From NCBI GenBank assembly GCA_025642065.1, contig JAODUP010000409.1, forward strand, positions 190,001-254,000: a stretch of DNA of 64,000 nucleotides, in the 5' to 3' direction. The position numbers and the translations under genes were made by a program. Positions within the stretch are counted from its first letter, which is position 1. Each line of letters begins with the position of its first letter. Positions 37,990 to 50,748 of this stretch are shown here, in pieces. Below the pieces are notes generated by a model, which was not told the DNA's origin, did not search any database, and was given only the letters and a program-made list of their open reading frames with translations. The stretch is from Paralvinella palmiformis (Eukaryota > Annelida > Polychaeta > Terebellida > Alvinellidae).

Positions 37990-38346
37990 TTGTTTTGTGG
38001 TTCGGGGAAAATCCCCAGGCTGTCGCTTATTCGGCACAGCCTCTATGTTCGAGTGGTTGAGGAACTCCCTCACCACTCAGGGGGGAGCAGTACGGGAATA
38101 TGGAGCCGAAATACCCTGAGGGTGGTCACTGCCAGAGTGTTTTAAGTTTTCAGGGTTTTTATAACGTCCCCCTTTATTTTAAATAATTCAGTGGAGACGG
38201 CATCGCCATTTAACGTGGTCAACCACCCACGATGCTGTGAGCCGGGAAATTATTCTCTGGAAAAGCTTCGATCTCTTGCTGGGTTCGAACCTGTGACTCT
38301 TGGCACCAAATGCCGGGTGCTTAACCGCTAGGCCACCGGAGCTCAC
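37990..38346 (-). repeat. SINE-C, full tRNA-headed copy
   Basis: On the minus strand the element begins near 38346 with a perfect A box (TGGCCTAGCGG) and a near-perfect B box (GGTTCGAACCC). The body runs to about 37990 and contains 'aagcgacagcctggggatt'. Length about 355 bp. A tail-only copy is at 14755-14942. Confidence 0.75.
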
Positions 38347-38428
38347 TTACTGTCATAGATTAGGGGATAACGAACATCATCATATATACCCATCAGAACT
38401 ATGATCATGGTGTCTATCACATATGTCA

Positions 38429-38442
38429 TATATATATATATT

Positions 38443-38492
<50 letters not shown>
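38429..38492. repeat. TA dinucleotide array
   Basis: Long TA array with a short interruption, 0.7 kb upstream of the pyrophosphatase gene. Confidence 0.9.
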
Positions 38493-38496
<4 letters not shown>

Positions 38497-39163
38497 CCAC
38501 ACGGAAATGTTTACATTCATTAACCGTTTACATAACTTACACGTGATCAAGGTGATGTGGTCTTGGTAAAATAATTGGACTTTATTTAGTGAATTTTATT
38601 ATCTGATGATTATGGATGATCCTAAAGTATGTCCACTTAAATTTACGGAGTTGCAGTAGTAATGGATGTTTTCATTATTCTAAGTATAATTGTATGATAT
38701 TGTATGATACAATATTATAATGTATAACTGAAACAATTTGCATCAGTTATAAATTATAATTCTGACTTTTATGATTTTACTATATGTCGAATATATTAAC
38801 TAATTCTCAATTCAACAGGCACATTTAAATGGACTTTCTCTTAAGCTGGGAGAAAATATCGTTCTCTTATGAAGTTAGTTCTTTGAAGAACTAACAGATC
38901 ATGTAGGTGACTGCAATATACGGCTAGGAAAGGGAATTCCGGTATTTAAATATCACCACAAGGAATGGTAATATAATCACCACGTGATATATTATCTAAA
39001 TGAACTTCGTTCTAAACTTTCCTAACCTAAATCAGAGAACGTATATACGTCGTCTGCCTAAATTAGGTATGAACTTGTCGTTTCGCTGAATCTCAAGTAT
39101 GCACATCTACATATAATATATTCTTAGTCGCTAGAGCGCGCTTCAGTCGCTACAAGTGGTGAC

Positions 39164-39172
39164 GCGCATGCG
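39164..39172 (+). promoter_or_regulatory. NRF-1-like motif at pyrophosphatase 5' end
   Basis: GCGCATGCG matches the NRF-1 core (TGCGCATGCG). It sits in a GC-rich patch in otherwise AT-rich DNA, 38 bp before the preferred upstream ATG (39210). NRF-1 commonly drives genes for mitochondrial proteins in animals. The motif overlaps the first in-frame ATG (39168), which argues that 39168 may lie at or upstream of the transcription start. Confidence 0.45.
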
Positions 39173-39209
39173 TTTATTGATTGTAGTGGATGTACCACAC
39201 AACTTCCCT

Positions 39210-42200
39210 ATGCAACGTGGTTTGCTTTCAGTTACCCGCCTTGTGAGGCCTTTAGCGTGTCATATTACACGTGTTTCTCAATCATTTCGGCGCATCAGGC
39301 CTCCAATTTGGATAAATTTCCACAAATTCTCGAGCGCCGCCATGTCGTACTCCATCATCGAAAGAGGGTCACCGAACACCCTGGAATATAGGCTATTTTT
39401 CTGTAAGTGCAGGTTTGTTGACATTTGACGATTCGTCTGTAGAACACAATATCCGGGCGATATTATGGTTTGTTGTATCGGTTATAAATCATGTTACATA
39501 AGATACATTCTATACGGATTTAACAATAACTTGATGACATAGAAACTTAGATTAGTGCAGTAATATGAAAAATTATATTTGTGTTCACATTTTTATGATA
39601 GATCTACTCTAGTTTAGGAAATCTAATATAGTATATGTAATATGGACTGTCAGTGTCACTACTATAACTATGCCAGTCTGAGTTTGATTACTTGATTATT
39701 AAGTTGATTGGATATATAATTGTGTTCATAAAGATCTAGATGATTATGATGAGTGATCATATTGGCATTATAATGATTATTGATTATAATATTTATATTT
39801 ACGTACAGCTGGGCCTAATGGACCACTCTCACCTTTGCACGACATACCCTTATATGCAGATAAAGCAAATAACACCTTCAACATGGTGGTCGAAGTTCCA
39901 AGATGGACTAATGCAAAAATGGAGGTTGGTATCATTGGAAACCAACAAGAAACAGATGGTTTTATTATTTATAGGTTTTTAGCTAATAAATAATATGTAA
40001 TAATATTATATATATATCAGACATGGGGTCAGTTCATTTCCGGAGTTGGAATTGATAGACAGTTCCAATTTTGGAATTGCTTATTTAAAAAAATGGAATC
40101 GGAATTGATAAATTTGGAATTGTTACAAAAAAAATTCTGAAATATTTCTAATGTGACAATCCTACTTGGATTATAAACAATTCTGAGTAGGTATTCAGAG
40201 TGCCTACTCATGGTAAAAAGTAGTAGGTAAACAACAAGTAGGTAAACAATGGATATATATATAATTTATTACATGACAACATAGTATATATAATGTTGTA
40301 CAATAATTTTCAGCATTAATAAATTTAGCTTGACTTGCAAAGCTACATTTGATACACTGTATGCACAAAAGCTGCATTCCTCACTGAGTATTTGATATTG
40401 CGATATCCTTTGTCATTATAGTTGAGTAAACTGATGTTTAAGTTGTTGTGACTGCAATTGAAGTTCTGTTAATCTGGCAAATGAGACCCATAAAATTAGT
40501 TTATGAGAGTCCTATATCAGTATATGAATCTGATTTATGGTTCCTTCTCCATTGCTACATTTAATGTTGGTATAAAATATCTTCTTTTAATTGAAATGAA
40601 ACAGGAGTGACTGCTGCTAGAAATTATTATAACGCAGATCTTGTGAAACTACTGTTATAGATCTACATTAGCTTTAATATGTTCAATATTTATTTTCCCC
40701 AAAACTGTACTATCATTTCTTGGTTGTCACTGATTGGGTAATTCAGAGAATTATTTAAGTAACGGGAAAGTGTGATTGATCACCTGAACATGTCCACTGC
40801 TGAGTATAATTTCTTGTATATTGATTGAGTATTGATCATTTTATGTATTCAGTTGTGAACATGCAGATGTGGCCATCCTAAATGTGCTGTATGATAGTAT
40901 AGTGTATAGAGATGGTTTAGGCGATGAATGGATTGATAACATTTAGGATTAGCGGTTGCTGCCAGCAGGGCAGAAATAGGTTTCAGGCATCATTTTAGCA
41001 GAAATAGTCCAGTAGGCCACATATTTCAGTAAATATTGGCAATTAATTACTTATTTCATTGGTTCTTCTGGTTGGTTAGCATCTACCTCCTAGCCTTCAT
41101 CAAAGGATTGATCTTTGAAGATCATCTCCTTCAAATGAGAGAGTGTTTTGGACTTGTGGACAACAAACTCCAAAACCAAGGCAGCAAAGTTGGTTCTCTG
41201 GTATAGGATGGTAGGAGTACATGAAGATTTGGACTATTGAATTCAGCTATGTAGTGCACCTAATTATAAATGATTAGTGATTACACTGGCTTACTTTATT
41301 TCTTTGCTAAAAGTTGCCTTGCTTAAGGGCAGTTGAATCGATAAATTTATGTAGCAGTATAAACTCGGTGTTGATGTTATGGCTTATGCTGTATAAATAT
41401 TAATTAAATAAACTTGATTGTGTTTTTCAAATCAGTTGTTTCTGCAAATTTCTCTGATCTTAAAACCCTTATAAATTCCCAATTAAGAAGCATTCCACCA
41501 TCTTACGATAAATTTAGAACATGAATTATTGAACCAGTGGCTGCACCATGTTCAATAGCCCCCATTTTCTGAATTATCATTTCTGCCTGCTGTGTGGCAA
41601 AAATAGATTTCTGTCAGCAGAAACCCAACCCTGATAACATTTACAAACCGATAACAGACTTATTCTGGGAGTAAAGGAAGGTGAACAGATTGCTTATATT
41701 TAGTTTCTGGAGTCACTTGTCTGTTAACACGCTGATAGATTACACCTCGTATCTAATCTATTAGTTATTAATATAGATTAGACATTTTGGGTTTGATACT
41801 GATCACTTTGTTATGTTCATCATCACATTTACTGTCTATTTGTCAAAGTTATATTTCTACCGGATAGAAAGGTATTTCTACCTACCTGTAGTAGAAACAA
41901 TGATAACCACTGGGAAATGGTAAAAACTCGGTAATTACGAGCAATTTTGTAATATACTTTCGTTTCAGTTTCTATATTAATGTAATGAGAAGAGAGAATT
42001 AACTAACTAAAATGTAAACAGAGCTGTACAAGCTCACAATCAAAAACAGTAATAACTTAAATACATGTTATCTTTATTCCATTGAAAAATTGTTTTGGGG
42101 GTTTCTACCATTTCTTCCTTCTCCAAATATAGGATATAATGGTATTTTCACCCTGTCAGTTAATACTGGGTAATTACTGTGTATGGTAGAAACTTGACAG

Positions 42201-45200
42201 TCCTGATTTAATGCCTACTCCCTTAGTTAATCAGAATATGAAAGTTTTGCCAAAAATATTATCATTAGAAATGAATTACTGTGATTAATATTACTTTTGT
42301 CACTAATGATGCTACTTGAATTACTTTGACAAGAAAAAAAGATATTACCCGGTACTAATACTGTTGGACTCACCTGTTTTTTTTTTGACTTTGAGCTAAC
42401 TAATTTTCAACATTTCTAATGAGTTTTGGATTTTCTGGTACAATGCCTTAATATGTCTTGTGTCAGGGTTTGTGATTAAAAACAAAAAAACAACAGCAGT
42501 TCAATGGAAACAGAATAACCAAATTTAAAATAACTGACATTTTGGTCATTATTACCATTGAAATCACCTATTAGTATTGTGTCCTAGCTTGACCAAGTGG
42601 ATTTGATCCCAAATTTTGAAGAAATCTTCCAAGTTTTAACTAATTCAAAGAACACCTAAGAACAATCTTTGTATTGCAAAAACAGTACAACTTGTAAAAT
42701 GCAACAGATCTTCTCAAAATTTTTCAATCGAGATGAATCCACAGACTCTGGTCATCCAAGATAAATGGTTAAGACTGGATACAGAACAGTAGTCATCATC
42801 ACTTACTGGGAAGCATTTTTTTATGAACCAGTGATAAGAATTTTCCAGTTTTTAATAGATTTCCAGTTTTTCCAGAGCTGAAAATAACGTTTTTGGAAAT
42901 GGGGAGTAGGTGAAATTGGTGTTTTGAAAATGTAATTTTTTCTCCCCACTCAACTAGTCACAGACTGTCCTAGAAATGCATGAAACCCAATTTTTTCTCC
43001 CATACCTCCAGGTGCATGTGACTCACTTCACTCTGCAACTTCCTTTCCTGTGCTTTTCAGGTGTTGTTTTTTTCAAAGGCCACTCATACCTGATGAACAC
43101 CTTTCTATATATAAAATAAAATGAGTCTTGGGACAGTTTTATTTTATATCTGAAATATTTTTAAGAATCACAGTCTTCACATTTTACTAAATAGTTGTAG
43201 GTGATGTATCCGGGGCACAAATAATATTGTGTTGCAAGGACATTTATCATATTAATTATCATTCATACATTGATTGATCCATAGCAATGGCTAAGTTGTA
43301 TTTTTAGTATTACACATAATAATATATATATATACAAGGCTGCTTTAAACATGTCACTACAGACCAGCACTGATACAAATACTGGTATTTTGTATTTGTT
43401 TAACCATATATGTGGATGTTCTGATGGCACAGGGGTTAAAGCACTGTATAGTACTGTAAACCTCCAAGTTCCAGGTTCATATATGTTTTTGTGAGATGTT
43501 TCCTCCAAGTGTTACTCCTTTGTCATATTGGTTAGGAGTGACTGTGACCAGTACCGAGGCTAAATAACTCAACAAAAAATAAATAGTATCAGACATGGGG
43601 TTATTTCCAATTCCACATAAAATTTACCAGTTCCGTTTTTTACCAAGTACCTACTTCGAATACCTACTCCGAGTAGTATATATTCCAAGTAGGATTGTCA
43701 TGGAAGAAATATTTCTGAATTAAAAAATTAATTTGTGGATTTCATTTATCAATTTTTTTTAAATAATCAATTTTGGAATTGACCATCAATTCCAGAATTG
43801 AATTGACCCCATGTCTGCATAGTAAACATTATATACCTGTAATTACCCAGTACACTTTTGAGGAAATACTAAACCAATCTCATGACAATCATTTTCTACC
43901 CTTAACTACCTTGTAGTTACATAATGTTTCTGGTTCACCTGTGGGCAAGAAATTGGAGCTTAACATGGCCTTAAGTGGTAGGTTCGGTAGATCTGCTCCG
44001 TTTATTTATCTGTATACATTGCCAGATAGACTGGGACATACCATTATATTCTCGGTATTTAAAATAAATAACAATACTAAAACAATTAGGTAGAAGCCAT
44101 TGAAAATATTATAATTAGATGACCAACGTGGAGAATATATTATTGAAAAGGGTGTAATGCTTGGGAAATATCAAATATCTGTGATTATGTCATCATTTTA
44201 TCTTAACTTACACAGGCTTATTTAATAAAGTGTGTGTGTGTGCTCATGTTTAACATACATGTTTATGTTTTGTTAATATTATTGCTGTTGCTTATTATAT
44301 TCCATACTAGATTGCAACAAGATAAATGCTGTTTTAACGTGCTCTGTGATAATAGTGACCTCGTTGCTTTATAAATGTATATGAGTGTCATTTTATGATC
44401 TGCAGCATCATAAAACTATATATATGTATATATATATATATATATATTTGTATGTATTATAGATAATATATATACTCCAGTTCCAAATGAAAGTACCCAT
44501 ATGTTTATTAAAATTCAGAAAAAAATGTCACTGGTTAGGTTTATTCAACACCCTATGCTTATTACATATTACAAAACCGCCACTTCATACGTTAACCTGC
44601 TTATTTCAACTTGTCATTAATAAAATATTTTGTGGCACCACCATTGATCCATCTCATTAATATGAATTAAATGCACAATTCCGCCACTGAGCAAAGACTA
44701 TAAAACAAACGTCATTACGTTAGTCGTGTACAGAACATCTCAAGGACCCCCCCCCACGTACATGTTCACCTTTTATCCCATTCTCTTTATCAATACATTT
44801 GCGTATCTATTATCATAGAGTGATTTGAACTGGTCTGGTGGAAAATGAACAGGTGCCACCAACTATGAGCCCTGACTTCTTTTATAATATATTTATTAAA
44901 CTTGTTAGATTTTAATCGAGTTTACGAAACACTGCTTATTCTGCACCTTACTTTAATTTTAGGGGGGGGGGGGATCCAGCCCCTCTGCTTACTGCGCACT
45001 GTTGCTCTTATTTAATATTAGGAAATTTTTCACACCCTGTGATTATTCGTCTTCCTCCATTTGTTCAGAATTAATTTTCCAACAGCCTTTATTACTGTCT
45101 GACAGCAGCCGTCATAAACAAGGTGTTTAGGATGTAATTTCTTAGAAACGACCTTTAGATGTGTTTCTTTGTCATTTTTTAGCTAACATACAAGTTCTGT

Positions 45201-48200
45201 CTGAATCATTTGTCTCGTATATCAGATTACTATCTCTGGAATCACACCCTTGCTCTTCCTTTGGATAATATTTACCATTAAAAAGATATTACATATGTCC
45301 AGAGTACTACTTATCTGTAAACTACCATTCTACCAGCTTAAAATAACAGCCCAGCATTTTTCTAATCTGCTAGAGTTTTCTAATCTACTCCTCAGGGTCT
45401 CACTAGTTGGTGAGTGTGAGTTAGGAAAGTTTCTACTCAGTCAGTTTCTACCATTTTGTCAATGCTTATCGTTGTTAATACGAATAAGTTTCTACTGTGG
45501 TTAGGGTAGAAATATCTTTCTACCCGGTAGCAATATCTTGATCTACCCCATAGATTATTTATAAACGCATCTGAAGTTTAGTTGATGATGCTTATATCAA
45601 GTGAAATATTGGACGATGAGACCCGTCTGAACATATCATAGACTGACAATCATTCTGTATTGTCGGGTTCTTCATAGGTACGAGTTATCATTGCTAAGCT
45701 TATAAATAGATCTATATCTGTGTAAGACAAACTTCTATTTATAATCTTTAACTACATTTATTTAGCTGTTACTCTGTACCACGTTAGCATTTTATGTTCT
45801 ATCAGTTTGGCTACATATAGCTACCATTTGCCTCAATTTTATTTGTACCATGTGAATGATATGATACTATGAAAACATTTCTTATGAGGATAAGGATCTC
45901 CTAACACGTTCTCGTCAGTTTCTTGTCTGTCCGATTGTGGGTTTTTTCTTCTCTCCTTTTGGGCAGCTCTTTGACTGAGAGTCCACGACAACTCTTATTT
46001 AAGTGTAACAGAGCTGTCATTTACGAGGAGCCAAGAATTGACTGGTTGGTTTTCGTTTATAAATACAGCGTCAACACATCATCTGGTCAGATCTTGGTGA
46101 ATCGCTGATAGAACTTGGCCGAGATCTCATATTACCGTCACCAAGGTTACGGGTGTACACATCGTTATTGGTTTATTATTGATTGGTTTTATACCTGGGC
46201 TACAGGCGATGTCATGTATTGGCATGAATAAGGTGACACGCGCTTACAGTGATGGGTGGGCCCACTCGCAAGGGATGGAGAACGGGAGATGGCCTATATC
46301 TAGTGTCTATAATGGCGGATATGTAGAGTAATGGCTGCTGATTGATTTCTGTTACCGTGCTAACGTTTATAGGTATTCTACCTGTATGAAGAAGACTTCG
46401 TATCATCTACTGAGTACTAATTAACAATTGATGTTTATTGATTTTCTACGTCGGTGTCAGCGTAACAAGCTGCAGACTTTGAGACACGGTCTATCTTGAC
46501 ACTGAAGATTGGCGACAATTAAATGTCGCACAAAAAACATTGTGAGCCAGGGGAGCAATAATGTAGTTTGCACATTGTTATATGGGATGCTAGACAATTA
46601 CCAGTAAATTCTGCACTTATTAGTTCACAAAATTAAAAAAAATTATCACAAATCTCGCCTAGCTGCTGCACTGGGGATAAGGTTTAATATTGAAAAAGCC
46701 TGTCTGATGCAGGAGTGGTGCTGACATCTGGTGGCTGGTGAAGGCTATGAGAATGTGAAATCACCCGTGAAATAACAAAACCATTGATGTTTTTGTATCT
46801 GAATAATGAAATAAAATAATTGTATCTGGGTTAGATATATTTATGCTATACCAAACAACGACTGTACATTAACATAAATGCCATTAATTTAAATATGGTT
46901 AACGACTAAATAAATCAATAATTGCGTCAGGTGAAAATGATCTATAAGTGCTTAATATGCCAAGTCATTTCCTGGAATCCATTGTCATTGAACAAATGAC
47001 AATGTTTCGGTAATCTTATTCTGAATTGTTCAGGTTAAGAGCCAGTGATGGGTTTTAACATGTTGAAGATTACGGTGCTACAGTTTGGTGGCTGAAGTAT
47101 CTAATAAATAGTAATATATTTGTACTTGTGTATACAATGTATGCGTTAGCGCTATATCTGTATGGACACGATGTATGAAGGGAACTAATTTGATGATAAT
47201 TTAATACCTCATCAGCGTCGTATATCTGCCAGATGTATATGGGGCGGCATCTTCACAGTGTAACGTCTGAGAAAGCTAATATTTCAACTGCTCCACCCTA
47301 ACATGGCTTGTTTGGCACAACGTTTCAGACTGTGCTTGACCATACTTGCTCTTGTTTTAATTACACTGGCCAACATCAACAAGACTATAGTCTTGCAGAA
47401 TTAACAATCTAGTTCATCAAGAATGGAGGCTCTACTTTAATTTCATATTTGAATGAAAGAAATTATTTTTAAATGTTAATTCTAGACAATAAATTAGTTT
47501 AAATGTATTATTCCTAGTTTAGTGAGGGTGTTCTGATAGCTTAGTGGTTAGAGTATTGCGCTGTAAACCTACAGGTGATGAGTTCGAATCTGACTGTGTG
47601 TGTTTTTGTGATGTTTCTGGAGTTATCACTTGGCCATATATCCTAGGTGGTGAGGCTGAAAACACACCCCTCACCCAATCACTTCTACTTTAGTGATATA
47701 TTCAGCCCCAGACAGGTGTGACAGCATGATAAGCCAAACAATAGAGATATCATAAATCATTCACTCGTTAGACAAATTAATGTTCTGCTTAATGAACCGA
47801 AGACATTTGAGAAGCTCATCTTTTTTTTTAAACGGGAAGATCAGACATTGTTGTCATATTATAGCAATATTAAACTATACATTATAGTTTATTGTGCGCC
47901 TCCATGGCCTAAATGGTAGCCACAGATATATAGCACCTGGGTTCAAACCCTGGCTGTGCTATATAAGAAGGATGTTTCATCTCTCACTTTACGTCATTAC
48001 TTTTGGCGGTCGCTCCGCCTATGTAGCCTACCTTGTGCACAAAAGTGGCCGTAAAATAGCAACATATTTTGTTCCAGAGGGGTCAGGTGTAGAGTAGTCG
48101 CATTAATGAAAACTTATTATAACATAATGATAGAGTCCAAGAAATATTGATCAATAACCTGAAACAAGATATTGAACTTAGATCTCCCCCTTCCCCATAG

Positions 48201-50698
48201 TCCAGATTCGTTGACGTGGTGAGGTGGATTGTATGTCTCAGTGACCCAGAAAGCTATGCCATCTGAGGATCTTTGGCTTCTGTTAGAGTCACCGAAGGTC
48301 TAGACTGATATGGACTAAAAGTGAGGTAACCTTAAGAGAAACCTCGATTACTGAAGTCAGAGGTATTGGGCCTCACAGTGTACTCTAATAGACCACAATA
48401 ACATTCCTTATAAGCTAGTTTCATTAAGACTTGTTTTACAGCTGTGCTGGTCGTGTACGCCTTGTCTGGCAGCAGCTGGACGCTTCGTTAGTAAAGTGGT
48501 TCGATCACTGGGCTGCAGACCTTTAGGTCAAGGTTCAAATTCCAGTCGTACCTGTGTTTGTGGGATATATCGCTCGCCAGACGCCACTCATCTGGCATCT
48601 CATTCATGACTTTGTGACTTGTTTATGTTTTTCCTCTGGTAACTGTCACTTCTGGGATAAATTGAATTGGGTTCCCAAGCGTCCTGGAAAATAGCAAATT
48701 CCTTTTCCAGGTCCTGCATATGTCCTTGAATTTTACAAAATCAGGAAATGTCCTAAAAAAACTGTTCCCTGTGAAACAAATTCACTTGGAACGAAAAACC
48801 GGTGAATATTGTGTCTGTAGAAGAATACTTCAATTTTAGAAGAAAAACAGTACGATAGATAGTCTTGATATACCATGTTAGTTAAAATTTAAGTAAAAGT
48901 GGCTGGCTCAGACAGCTAGAAGAGGTGAGGAGGAGGCTGTACCATAAAAGATGTCAATAATCAATCATACATTGAATAAATATGATATGTATTTTGCACA
49001 TATTTTGATTTATTACCTTTAAATCTTGTATACTTTATCCTGGAAAATGGTAATTTTGTCCTGGAAATGTCCTGGAAAATAATATTTCTCTAGATGTAGG
49101 AACCATGCAGATGCAACTGAGTTTGGTTCAAACCTTGACTTGTAATTAAAGTGCAATACTCATTACCTAGTCAGTATAGAGCCTGCTGTAGATCATTATA
49201 GTAGTAGTAGTAGTAGTACTGTAATTTAATATCATAAGGCTGAACTCCATTAATCTAAAAACGGTGTTAAAATCTTGTTGGACTTTTATCTTGTTCCTGT
49301 TAGAATACTTCAGAAGAATGTTGAGGCTTCTTCGAACTTGATTAATGTGTAATTGACATGCTATTACAATCACCATCTAGTAATTGTAAATAATTTTTGT
49401 TTACTTATCTTAAGGATATCAGTAATCTGTCAGAGGCATGCTTACTTCAAATATTTGTGCTATAATTTGAATGTTAACATTGTTATGTGATTATTCAAGT
49501 AGAAATACTTCACAGTAAACAGAGTCCTAAAAGTCCATAGTAAAATTCACTTGACTGAAATAAGGTCTTTGTTCCATACAAATAATACTTTTAACATATT
49601 ATATCTATAATATGATAAACTATATTCACCGTTCTCCCAAGTACGTGCACATTAATTATATAATCACCAATACACTCCTTCTGAGAAGAAACAATAAGGT
49701 GAATACAGCAGCAAATATATGCCAGTCTTTGTTTACGTCCTAATTTCAATAATGTCATAAGTTCACGACATTACATTAACTTTGCGTCTTGATCTTTTTA
49801 TATTCTTCCTCGCCTAGATATATGTTAGCACCTTAGACAAACGGAAAGAAACATGACGTGTATATAATCAACTGAAATTTGTAGCTAGAGGTGTAAGAGC
49901 CCAATTTAGAATGGTGCTCAGTAACAAGGTGTCACATCTGACTAACCACCCGCACCTGACAACTGCCATTACAGGCTGAACGATGACCATTGGAATCTAT
50001 ATGCATTTTTTTACTTCTAGTTAATCTGGTGATAATAATATAAGTTTTGCCGCTATCTGATAAAGTAAACAATAGAACCAGAGAATGTACCACAGTTTAG
50101 CTGAAAATCTGGAAATAATCCTTTTGTCATCATTGGTTAACAACTTCATAACTGGGTACCTAAGAACTAATCCATAAAGTACTGTCATGGTGCAGCTATG
50201 CTATTCTTTACCAGTCTTATCACCTGGTAATTATTTTGTGAAATTTTCAATTTGTAAATTCTCAGTGGAAAACATTCCAAGCCAAGAAATCAGACTGGAA
50301 TAAAAATATATATTTCGCTGAACTAATAAAGGTATTAGTCTATTTTAAACAGAATAATACCGAATAGTAATGTTTTTATTATACAGAAATTATGATCTGG
50401 TGTTCATTTATATCTTGCATATTACTCATAATCATATCTAAATGTTTTGCCAGTTCTTGTTATTTAATTGTTTTTAATTCAGATAAGAGATTAACAGAAT
50501 TCTATTTCTTAGTGGTGGACTAAACTTTCTAGTTGTATATTTTGGATTATTGCTGTAAGAGAGAAGTGTTTAAAATTGATGTTTTTGTTGTTTTGTCAAT
50601 AATATTGTTCTATGTTTACCGGCTGTAAGTGGGATTAATTTCAGTCTGTGTTTGTGTGTGTGTGTGTGTGAATAAGAGACACACCTTGCATGTATGAC

Positions 50699-50748
<50 letters not shown>

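Noticed and set aside
38270..38346. Possible tRNA gene on the minus strand
   Set aside because: Perfect A box, but the sequence continues into the SINE-C body and lacks a matching acceptor stem.
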